A stretch of DNA of 12,340 nucleotides from Nitrospirota bacterium (GTDB lineage Bacteria > Nitrospirota > UBA9217). The translations under genes and the position numbers were made by a program. The stretch spans positions 1 through 12,340 of the forward strand of contig JAAXXJ010000061.1 in the NCBI GenBank assembly GCA_013334545.1, in the 5' to 3' direction. Below are positions 6,049-12,340 of this stretch, in pieces (within the stretch, counting starts at the first letter, position 1; each line of letters begins with the position of its first letter). Below the pieces are notes generated by a model. It saw nothing but the letters and a program-made list of their open reading frames with translations, had not been told where the DNA came from and did no database searches.

Positions 6049-9000
6049 CTGCCCTTTTCCGGAGGCCCGCCTCGACGCCAATAGATCTCTGTCTCGACCG
6101 TTAGTTGATAGAGCCCCTGCTCCCACCGCGCGGCAATTTCGCGTTTGACCGCCTCAGTTCGTGCTTTTGCAACTGCCGGGTCCTCAGCGTCCCCCAGGTA
6201 CGATATGCGGAGGATCGAGGGGGCTTTACGCATTTCGGAGAGCAGCATCTCTATCCTTGGCTTCCACTGCGCGCGCATCTCGGTCGCTCCTGGTTCGAAT
6301 GCGCCGTCAGCAATGTCAAGACGGACGACACGGTGGAGCGCAGCGCCAAAGTTGAATTTGATGGCTTTGCCGCGGGTAACGCGCCTGACAAGCGGGTTCT
6401 CGGTGGTGACGCGGTACCCCGTCGGCAGCGTCCGGTCATCGAGCTTCAGGATGAAGTTGCTTCCCCGGTCCTCATTGGGTATGGCGGCGCAGGTGATATG
6501 GTAGCGGCCATACTTGTCGGTCGTAGCAATGAGGCCGCGCGCGGACACTATCCTGACCCCGCCAAGGCCTTTTTCGCCTTCGTCGGGATAGCCGTCGGCG
6601 TTCTCGTCGTCGAATACTCTGCCGATGATGTCCGTGCAGTCCAGCGTGGGGTCGGGTACGACCCTGACCGTCGCCGTTGCCACGCCGGACACGGCTTCTC
6701 CGGTAGTACCGTTCATTACCTGCGCGCTATTAACGTAGTCTCCTTCCCGAACGCCTGCACCGGCAATAAGCAGGAGCCTGACCACATGCTGGTCTGCGCT
6801 CGAGAGCGATACGTTCATAAAACGAAGGTCCTTAGTCGCCATCGTCGGCTCAAGCGGTCTGCCGTCGAAACGCGCGGAACCGCTGACGTATTTGAATCCC
6901 GGCGGGAAGGTGTCGACGATGGTCACGCTCGGGAAAAGCGCGCCCAGGGTGTTCTTGACCGTGATCGTGTACGGCACCATTCCGCCTTTTGTCGCGTAGG
7001 AGGAGAGTGCCGTTTTCGTGATGGAGACCGCGGCGTTCAGGGGCGGGTCTATCGGAATATGGTTATTGAAGAGTTCCACGCTCCCCGGGCCGCCGTTGCT
7101 GATCGTAAAATGGAGGTAGTATTTTGTCCCTGCGGAACCCGCGGGGACATTCGTACCCGGGGCGAACTCGGACGCTTGAGCCTCGCAATAGGTCAAGGTA
7201 GAAGGTATTGCATCATCGACCGTGCCGGGGCAACCCGGCACCGAGAATGACGCGGTTGCATCGGTCGTCGTGGGTGCTATGATCCGGGAAGGCATGGAGC
7301 CGTATCCGGAAGCGGGCGGCGTCACCTGGATAAGGTAGTCGGCCCCCGACGGGCAGGACGGGTCGCTGAAGTTCATGTCGAACTTGTAATAACCCGTCGC
7401 CAGGGTGACCTGGTTCTGCTGCGCTGGGTCATCGAAACAGGCAGAAGGAAGCGCGCTCCTCGTCGATGCGCGAAGCATGGTCACGGTGGCACCCGCGATG
7501 GGAGTACGGAGGACGGAGTTATAGACCACGCCGTTCGGGTCGATCGGCAGGTTGAGGTCCTGGAGATTGCTGCCGGAAGCTGCCGTGATCCCGGTGATGC
7601 GCTGGAGGCCATTGGTGAACGCCGAGGACGCGCGACCCAGAAGCGCTGTTGTCGCTGCGGCTCCGGGAGCGCGGAACCAGACCTCATACTGGTCAGCAGG
7701 CGTTGTCGTAGGTGCCAGGCCACTTATCCTGTACGAGCCGGAGCTGTCGGTTATGACGTAACCTAAAAGGGTGCTGTTCCGGTAGACCTGGACAGTCCAC
7801 CCTGCAAGCGCCCTTTCGCCGCTATCGGCCGTATTGTTGAAATTAGCGTCGTGCCAGAGACGGCCGCTCATTGCGGCGCTTCCAGGAGTGCCGCCTATGT
7901 CGACTGAAGCAGAGGCGGAGGCAGACTGAGCAGGCGTGTTCCACGTGACCTGCGCAGTATTGGTAAGGGTCGTCCCGATCGCACCCGATGCGATAGTTGC
8001 CCGGAACCTGAGAACGGCCGTCCCGTTCGATGGCAGGTTCCCATAGACCGCCGAGTAATTGGCTGTAATGACAGATCCGGCGACATTGACCCCGGCGCTC
8101 GAACCATTGAGCAGTGCCGAACCAACCACGTAGGCAAGCTGGGCAGGAAGAGTATCGGTTAAAAGTACATTGATTGCGGGAACAGCGCCGATATTGGTCA
8201 CTTGCACCACATATTCGAGCTCTGAGCCGATAGTGGCTGTCCCGCCGCCGACAACGGAGACCTGCTTGGTTATCGTTACCTGCTGGCCGTTGCCAACGAC
8301 AACAAGGGTCGGCTGGTAGCCGTTTGACGGGTTACCGTCCGAATCGGTCAAAAGCGTCGGCAATTCCGTGGCCGTCGCACTGCCCTGGTTGCTGATGATG
8401 GTGCCCGAAGGAACGCCTGCGTTCACCCTGACGCTGAACGTTATGGTCGCTGCTCCTCCGGGAGACAATGTTCCGGCCCCGGCGCCAGGAAGCGGCGGCG
8501 TCCTGTCGGAAGAACTGACCGCAAGGCCTCCTGTAAGCGGAGAGCCGGCATTGTCGGGTACGGCGATGCCGTTCAGGGTCACAGAGTTGGCGACATAGGT
8601 AGTATTCGAGGGAACCAGGTCCGTCAAGACGGCGTTCGTTGCAGGCGTCGCTCCGGAATTGCTTAGCGTTATGGTGTAGCGGAGCACATCGCCTGGATCA
8701 ACGATCCCCGGAGTCCCATTGTCGACGGAGATCGCAACCGATTTCTGCGCGTACAGAAGCGGCATGTTGCCGACCACCCTGCAGGTAGCATCGCTTGCCG
8801 CTGGGGTGGCCGGGTTGTCGGTCGGCTGTTCAGGGAAGGGGCCGCTGCCCGCTCCGGAGCCGGTGACAAAGCCCTGGTTGCAAATGGCCGACCCGTTTAA
8901 AAGGCTGGGGCTTACGACGGCATCGAACGCGACCGTTCCCACATTGCTCGTGGTAGAGGTAGCATCGGCGCGCATGGCGCCGGCCGTCGCGTTCTCGGGT

Positions 9001-12000
9001 GCATGCACCAGCATGCCATTTTGGATCGGCGACACGCCGGGTGCGGGATCACTGACAGCCGTCCCGTTCAGTTTGGTGCTGTTCGCCACGTATGCCGCAT
9101 TTGCCGGTATCTGGTCCCGTAGAGACACTCCCGTCGCGTTCTCGGTGCCAATGTTCTTGACCGTGATGGTGTACCGTACGGTATCGCCCGCCATCAGGAA
9201 GGCAGGGTCGCCCGTCATGTCCTGCGCCGTTTTCTCGATGCGAAACGCCGGAGCGGAGGAGATCACGGTCCGTGTCGGGTCTTCATCGCCCTGTATCGAG
9301 GGATTGTCGGCGCCGTTGACGTTGGGGTCGTCGCTGTCGCCGAAAAGGGTGCCGGATACCGTAAGTTGAGCCTGGTCTAAAACGACCGTACCGCTCGTGA
9401 TCACGGGAACGAGCCTCGCGTCGAACTCGATCACTATCGTGTCAGAAGCCCCGCCTGCGGCCGTGATATTGAGATTCCGAATGTCCACAAGCCCTGTGCC
9501 CTTGCTGCCGCCCGTTGGGCTGGTGTTCGAGGTAGAGGCGCCCGCGGGCACGGTAACGAGGTTCAATGTGCCCGGGACGAACATCGGGGATGCATTGAGC
9601 CTGTCCAGTTCGTCGGTAATGGAGAAATTGTTAACGGTTGCTGTGCTGATGTTCCTGACCAGGATGCGGTACCGAAGCATATCGCCAGGTGTTACGACTG
9701 CGCCCGGTTGCTTGCCCGGCGTCACGTTCGAATAGGTCTTTTGGAATGTCAAGACCGGCTGCACGCCAAGCGTGGTCGCGGACACAGGTCCAACGCAATA
9801 GATATTGGGTGCCATGACATTCGGGCAGCCCGCACCGGTCCTTTCATACAGACTCTGTCCATCAAGCGAGGTCCAGTCAGCAATAACACCGTTTACTATC
9901 ATGCTGTTGGCAATAACGACAGTGGCACGGTAGGTGAGGATCAAGGTCTGGCCGACAGGGATATCAAGGCTCCCGTCGCCATTCCCCTGCCCCCAGATGA
10001 GCGGGCCGTTCGGCTGACCGGCGGGTGTCGGCACGAATCCGGGGACAGGAACACCATTGATCGTTGCGGTAGGCACAAAGCCCGAATTCCATGAAAGTCC
10101 GGCCGGAAGCGTGTCCTTCACGTTGACGTCGAAGGCCGTCGAGTTCCCGGTGTTCGTTGCGACAACGTGGTATTCGAGGATGTCGCCGCCCACGGCCGCA
10201 TCACCCGGCTGTTTGCCTGGCGTAACGTTGGCCGCGGTCTTATTGAGCGTCAGTCTCGGTTCTACAACGGTAACGGAAGAGGTGGATGAGGTCACCGACT
10301 GCGTCTGCCCGGTAGCGCCATTCGTATAGTTGACGGTAGCGGAGTTCTGAAGCGTTTCGCCTGCCTGGGTCAACAGGTCGTTGTTTGCGCGTCCATAGTA
10401 CCTGATGCGAATGGTCGGGTTGATCGCATTTACGGCACTGTCGTCCTCACTGGCGGTGATCACCGTACCGATGTTCCATATGGCGTTCCCGGTCGTGTTG
10501 TCAGCCGGAAATGCGGTGAATGCCGCTTCGCCGGGTGCCTGGCCGTTGATGCTCGTAATGCCTATGAACTCGTAGGTGATGTCGTAGGCGGCATTGTTCG
10601 CAAGAGCGTAACTTAATCCCGTCGCCGCAAGGTTGTCGGTGACCGAGAGATTCCTGGTAGCGCCCTCCGGAAGCCGTATCTCGATCTGGAACTGTTTCTG
10701 TGCGCCGATGGCGGGAAGGACTGCCGGCGACAGGTCGGCCTTCGTTACCTGCACGGCCGGGACCAGGAATGAGGTGCTGGCAGTCGTTTCATAATCGTTG
10801 ATGGCGTTCCCGGCGTTGGGCAGGGCGCCATTGCGCATACCCATGTCGCTGCCGTCCGGACCTATGCTTCCGGTGCTGTTAAGGGCCGTGGCCTGGCCCG
10901 GAAGCGACTGCCAGCTTGCCTGGATGGTATTGGTCAGGATCTCCTGCGGCTGTGCAGTGCTTGCGACCTTGACCTTGAAGGTGAATGTTCGGGCAGATCC
11001 CGGAGCGATAGCATACTTCGGGTTGGATGCGTTCCAGCTGAATATCGGGCGATTGGCGCCGAGCGATGCCGTATCAACGATGTCGGGCATATCCGCGCCG
11101 CCTGTAGCCCCGGGAACATAGGTCAAGTCCCTGATGGCAGCGAGGTCATCTAAAACCCGCAGGTTGTACGCGGTCGCCGTGCCGGAGTTGGTGGCCGTCA
11201 CGGTCACCGTAACGTTGTCGTCCGCATCGCCGCTTGCGACCGCGAACGCCTTGGTAAGGGTGATCCGCGGTTCCTGCATGACAACGGCGGCCTCTCCATA
11301 GGTAAGAGTTACATGCTGCCCTGCCTGGTCTCTGTAGTCCGCGGTCACGTTGGTCGAGGTGCCGCCATTTCTGATCATGCCGCCGCTATTGGTATTTGCC
11401 GTGTTCTCGACCCGGGCAATGAAGCTGACCTTGAGGTCGTAACGGTTGTTGTTCGTTCCTTTCGTGACCTCCTGGTCGCCGAAGTTCCACGTGACCAGGT
11501 TGTTGGAACAGGTCGGCGTGATCGTTCCGCCCGGCACGAACCCTGCCGCGGAATAGGGTGCAGCGCTCAAGTTCACGGCAGGCGCCTCGGTGCACCGCAC
11601 GCCAACCGGAAGTTCATCGCGGATCACGAAGCTCCGGAGCTGTGCGACCGGTATCGATGTGGTAAGTTCGTATCTGATCTCCTCGCCTATCGACACCGTC
11701 TGAGGGCTCGTTCCGCTCAATGGCGTTGCGGAAACTGCGACGACCCTCTTCGGCTGCGTGAGCACCGGAATGATCCTGACCGTGGCATGGGCGTCCGAGG
11801 TCACATACACGCGTGCGCCGCCCCTGTCGCCGTTCGGTCTCTGCGGCGCGCTCTGGTGGCCGGAGGGTCCTTCAAGGGTGTCGTATGAGGTGTTCGCCGT
11901 GTTGACGAACTGCTGGAGAGGTGCCGCGCTGTCGTCCATGTCAACGCGGTAGTAAAGCGCCACTGACCTGCCCGCTTCTATGCGCTGCAGGGCTTTGCTG

Positions 12001-12340
12001 TGGATATAGGAGAACTGGATGGTCGCCGGTAGACCGTTCTCGACTGTGTTATCGGTCGTGATCGTCCCTTCACCGTCGGCGTCAGCGACGTCTGCCTGCC
12101 CGTCGCCCTCATTGTCCAGTCCATCGCTCCCGAACGGGAGAACATAAGCGAGGTCGCTCGCGTCCTGAGTGTCGGTGACGATGACATCATACGCAGGGGA
12201 GCGCGGGACGCCGTTGCTGCTTGCTTCATTGGTGATCGTTAAACGGTATAGGTAGGAGCTGTAGGCGTCGCCGTCATCGGCAAAGGTCACGAAATGGCTG
12301 CATGCCGGCCCCATGCCGTAGAGCGTTTCATTGCAAACCT
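6045..12340 (-). CDS. Giant DUF11-repeat surface protein, 5'-truncated by the window edge
   Basis: The reading frame is open to the right edge, so the true start and signal peptide lie outside. The first internal ATG (12312-12314) is not the start: at least eight sense codons precede it (reading VCNETLYG). Numbering from that Met, residues about 15-1474 form an array of about nine DUF11-type beta-sandwich repeats. Their signature strands include VRYTITVKNIG (1046-1056), LRYTITLSNSG (1211-1221) and LEYVVQVTNIG (1366-1376), each followed by a 'TDxLP' turn. Next come an SdrD_B-like module (1482-1590), a beta-rich linker region (1594-1760), a tenth DUF11 repeat (1762-1888), a second SdrD_B-like module (1892-1990) and a reduced OmpA-like domain (1993-2080). 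No LPXTG, type IX or RTX-type export signal is visible at the C-terminus. DUF11 and SdrD_B domains are typical of long extracellular stalks and adhesins, so a fibre-like surface protein is the likely role; the ligand is unknown. It is the first visible gene of the operon, ending 17 bases before the barrel gene. Confidence 0.96.
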   Translation of the reverse strand, partial: VCNETLYGMGPACSHFVTFADDGDAYSSYLYRLTITNEASSNGVPRSPAYDVIVTDTQDASDLAYVLPFGSDGLDNEGDGQADVADADGEGTITTDNTVENGLPATIQFSYIHSKALQRIEAGRSVALYYRVDMDDSAAPLQQFVNTANTSYDTLEGPSGHQSAPQRPNGDRGGARVYVTSDAHATVRIIPVLTQPKRVVAVSATPLSGTSPQTVSIGEEIRYELTTSIPVAQLRSFVIRDELPVGVRCTEAPAVNLSAAPYSAAGFVPGGTITPTCSNNLVTWNFGDQEVTKGTNNNRYDLKVSFIARVENTANTNSGGMIRNGGTSTNVTADYRDQAGQHVTLTYGEAAVVMQEPRITLTKAFAVASGDADDNVTVTVTATNSGTATAYNLRVLDDLAAIRDLTYVPGATGGADMPDIVDTASLGANRPIFSWNASNPKYAIAPGSARTFTFKVKVASTAQPQEILTNTIQASWQSLPGQATALNSTGSIGPDGSDMGMRNGALPNAGNAINDYETTASTSFLVPAVQVTKADLSPAVLPAIGAQKQFQIEIRLPEGATRNLSVTDNLAATGLSYALANNAAYDITYEFIGITSINGQAPGEAAFTAFPADNTTGNAIWNIGTVITASEDDSAVNAINPTIRIRYYGRANNDLLTQAGETLQNSATVNYTNGATGQTQSVTSSTSSVTVVEPRLTLNKTAANVTPGKQPGDAAVGGDILEYHVVATNTGNSTAFDVNVKDTLPAGLSWNSGFVPTATINGVPVPGFVPTPAGQPNGPLIWGQGNGDGSLDIPVGQTLILTYRATVVIANSMIVNGVIADWTSLDGQSLYERTGAGCPNVMAPNIYCVGPVSATTLGVQPVLTFQKTYSNVTPGKQPGAVVTPGDMLRYRILVRNISTATVNNFSITDELDRLNASPMFVPGTLNLVTVPAGASTSNTSPTGGSKGTGLVDIRNLNITAAGGASDTIVIEFDARLVPVITSGTVVLDQAQLTVSGTLFGDSDDPNVNGADNPSIQGDEDPTRTVISSAPAFRIEKTAQDMTGDPAFLMAGDTVRYTITVKNIGTENATGVSLRDQIPANAAYVANSTKLNGTAVSDPAPGVSPIQNGMLVHAPENATAGAMRADATSTTSNVGTVAFDAVVSPSLLNGSAICNQGFVTGSGAGSGPFPEQPTDNPATPAASDATCRVVGNMPLLYAQKSVAISVDNGTPGIVDPGDVLRYTITLSNSGATPATNAVLTDLVPSNTTYVANSVTLNGIAVPDNAGSPLTGGLAVSSSDRTPPLPGAGAGTLSPGGAATITFSVRVNAGVPSGTIISNQGSATATELPTLLTDSDGNPSNGYQPTLVVVGNGQQVTITKQVSVVGGGTATIGSELEYVVQVTNIGAVPAINVLLTDTLPAQLAYVVGSALLNGSSAGVNVAGSVITANYSAVYGNLPSNGTAVLRFRATIASGAIGTTLTNTAQVTWNTPAQSASASASVDIGGTPGSAAMSGRLWHDANFNNTADSGERALAGWTVQVYRNSTLLGYVITDSSGSYRISGLAPTTTPADQYEVWFRAPGAAATTALLGRASSAFTNGLQRITGITAASGSNLQDLNLPIDPNGVVYNSVLRTPIAGATVTMLRASTRSALPSACFDDPAQQNQVTLATGYYKFDMNFSDPSCPSGADYLIQVTPPASGYGSMPSRIIAPTTTDATASFSVPGCPGTVDDAIPSTLTYCEAQASEFAPGTNVPAGSAGTKYYLHFTISNGGPGSVELFNNHIPIDPPLNAAVSITKTALSSYATKGGMVPYTITVKNTLGALFPSVTIVDTFPPGFKYVSGSARFDGRPLEPTMATKDLRFMNVSLSSADQHVVRLLLIAGAGVREGDYVNSAQVMNGTTGEAVSGVATATVRVVPDPTLDCTDIIGRVFDDENADGYPDEGEKGLGGVRIVSARGLIATTDKYGRYHITCAAIPNEDRGSNFILKLDDRTLPTGYRVTTENPLVRRVTRGKAIKFNFGAALHRVVRLDIADGAFEPGATEMRAQWKPRIEMLLSEMRKAPSILRISYLGDAEDPAVAKARTEAVKREIAARWEQGLYQLTVETEIYWRRGGPPEKGR
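6048..6338 (-). other. Reduced OmpA-like C-terminal domain of the giant protein
   Basis: Residues about 1993-2089 give a beta-alpha-beta-alpha-beta pattern: strand VVRLDIADGAFEPGA, helix QWKPRIEMLLSEMRK, strand SILRISYLGDAED, helix AVAKARTEAVKREIAARW and final strand YQLTVETEIYW. Order and spacing match the OmpA C-terminal fold seen three times in the next gene. The peptidoglycan-binding loop, the NxxLSxxRA signature and the terminal NRR are absent. Peptidoglycan binding is therefore doubtful, and a protein-protein role is more likely. The assignment is by pattern, not by a profile search. Confidence 0.55.
6345..6641 (-). other. Second SdrD_B-like module of the giant protein
   Basis: Residues about 1892-1990 start with DCTDIIGRVFDDENADGYPD and contain GGVRIVSARGLIATTDKYG and YHITCAAIP. 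The opening G-x-V-F-D-D-x-N-x-D-G-x-x-D is the calcium-site signature of SdrD_B domains. Cys1893 and Cys1942 could form an internal disulfide. The segment looks more tightly conserved in style than the DUF11 stalk, which fits a structural anchor just before the C-terminal domain. Confidence 0.8.
6651..7031 (-). repeat. Tenth, membrane-proximal DUF11 repeat
   Basis: Residues about 1762-1888 contain VSITKTALSSYATKGGMV, then PYTITVKNTLG, then VDTFPPGFKYVSGSARFDG, which is the DUF11 order of strands. This copy is separated from the main array by the SdrD_B block. It is immediately followed by the second SdrD_B-like module, suggesting that it belongs to a C-terminal unit distinct from the variable stalk. 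Confidence 0.85.
7545..7871 (-). other. First SdrD_B-like module of the giant protein
   Basis: Residues about 1482-1590 begin SGRLWHDANFNNTADSGE and continue with a 'GWTVQVYRNSTLLGYVITD' strand pair and an 'SGSYRISGL' turn. This is the standard SdrD_B/CNA_B-like layout (G-x-V/L-W/F-x-D-x-N-x-N ... DGxYxFxxL), a prealbumin-like beta-sandwich found in stalks of surface proteins. It ends the main DUF11 array. A second beta-rich stretch with a similar 'PIAGATVTMLR ... TGYYKFDM' plan follows at about residues 1594-1690. Confidence 0.8.
7893..12272 (-). repeat. Array of about nine DUF11-type beta-sandwich repeats (protein-level)
   Basis: Residues about 15-1474 of the giant protein divide into blocks of about 130-170 residues. 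Approximate starts are 15, 185, 351, 521, 687, 853, 1023, 1187 and 1346. Most blocks show the same order of landmarks: a 'xTKxA' strand, a 'GDxxxYxxxVxNxG' strand pair, a 'DxLPxxxxYVxgS' turn and a closing 'xNxAxVxx' strand. Blocks starting near 351, 687, 853, 1023, 1187 and 1346 are clear; those at 15, 185 and 521 are divergent. The repeats have diverged at DNA level, so this is an old array. The best local identity is NVTPGKQPG, present in two adjacent blocks. Confidence 0.85.
12060..12131 (-). other. Asp/Gly-rich calcium-binding-like loop in the giant protein
   Basis: Residues about 62-85 carry alternating Asp and Gly in a pattern such as DGLDNEGDGQADVADADGEG. This resembles the DxDxDG calcium loops of thrombospondin type 3 repeats, dockerins and EF-hands. 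It interrupts the first, divergent DUF11-like block between its 'AYVLPFG' and 'TIQFSYI' strands. Calcium binding is inferred from the motif alone. Confidence 0.6.

Noticed and set aside
6028..6126. Longer start for the barrel gene, 33 codons upstream
   Set aside because: It would place the signal peptide internally and overlap the end of the DUF11 gene by about 80 bases. The ATG at 6025-6027 begins exactly at the signal peptide.
6105..7250. Open plus-strand frame of 381 codons opposite the giant gene
   Set aside because: It is fully antisense to a well-supported domain-bearing frame, its translation is rich in Arg/Cys/His with no domain pattern or signal peptide, and it has no clear binding site. 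Long antisense frames are common opposite GC-biased genes.
7893..12272. The repetitive region as a CRISPR array or DNA satellite
   Set aside because: The periodicity is at protein level (about 130-170 residues), the DNA copies are strongly diverged and the reading frame is continuous.
12312..12314. ATG as the true start of the giant DUF11 gene
   Set aside because: The frame continues without a stop to the window edge, the following sequence is not a signal peptide, and a DUF11-like block is already under way. A partner cysteine also lies upstream.

Overview
The window is one strand-coherent piece of a Gram-negative (diderm) chromosome. Four genes lie on the minus strand, so transcription runs from right to left. 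Base composition is moderately GC-rich by eye, and codon use looks uniform throughout. Signal peptides, OmpA-type peptidoglycan-binding domains and a very long outer-membrane beta-barrel establish a diderm. The families resemble those I know from Desulfuromonadota/Geobacter-like bacteria and some Gammaproteobacteria, but the taxon cannot be fixed from this sequence.

Layout in transcription order. (1) 12340 to 6045: the C-terminal 2097 residues or more of a giant secreted protein, open at the right edge. It has about nine DUF11-type beta-sandwich repeats, an SdrD_B-like block, a tenth DUF11 repeat, a second SdrD_B-like module and a short C-terminal domain with a reduced OmpA-like fold. (2) 6027 to 880: a 1715-residue outer-membrane protein with a signal peptide, three tandem OmpA-like domains (the third degenerate), periplasmic beta-sandwich modules and a C-terminal beta-barrel region of about 900 residues. 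(3) 835 to 320: a 171-residue exported protein with a short coiled coil followed by a beta-rich domain. (4) 316 to the left edge: the first 105 residues of an exported TPR-like protein, truncated by the window.

The gaps are 17, 44 and 3 bases, and no convincing terminator or promoter lies between the genes. They are therefore most simply read as one operon whose promoter lies beyond the right edge. There is no tRNA, rRNA, CRISPR array, insertion sequence or other mobile element in the window, and no gene-free stretch longer than 44 bases.

Working model (inference): this is a cell-envelope module in which a long repetitive DUF11 fibre or adhesin is exported and held at the surface. A peptidoglycan-anchored giant barrel acts as its conduit or docking platform, and two small periplasmic proteins serve as accessory factors. 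The shared OmpA-like folds at the end of the fibre and at the start of the barrel protein are the strongest hint that the two large proteins work together. I recall similar gene sets from other genomes, but I know of no demonstrated function for them.
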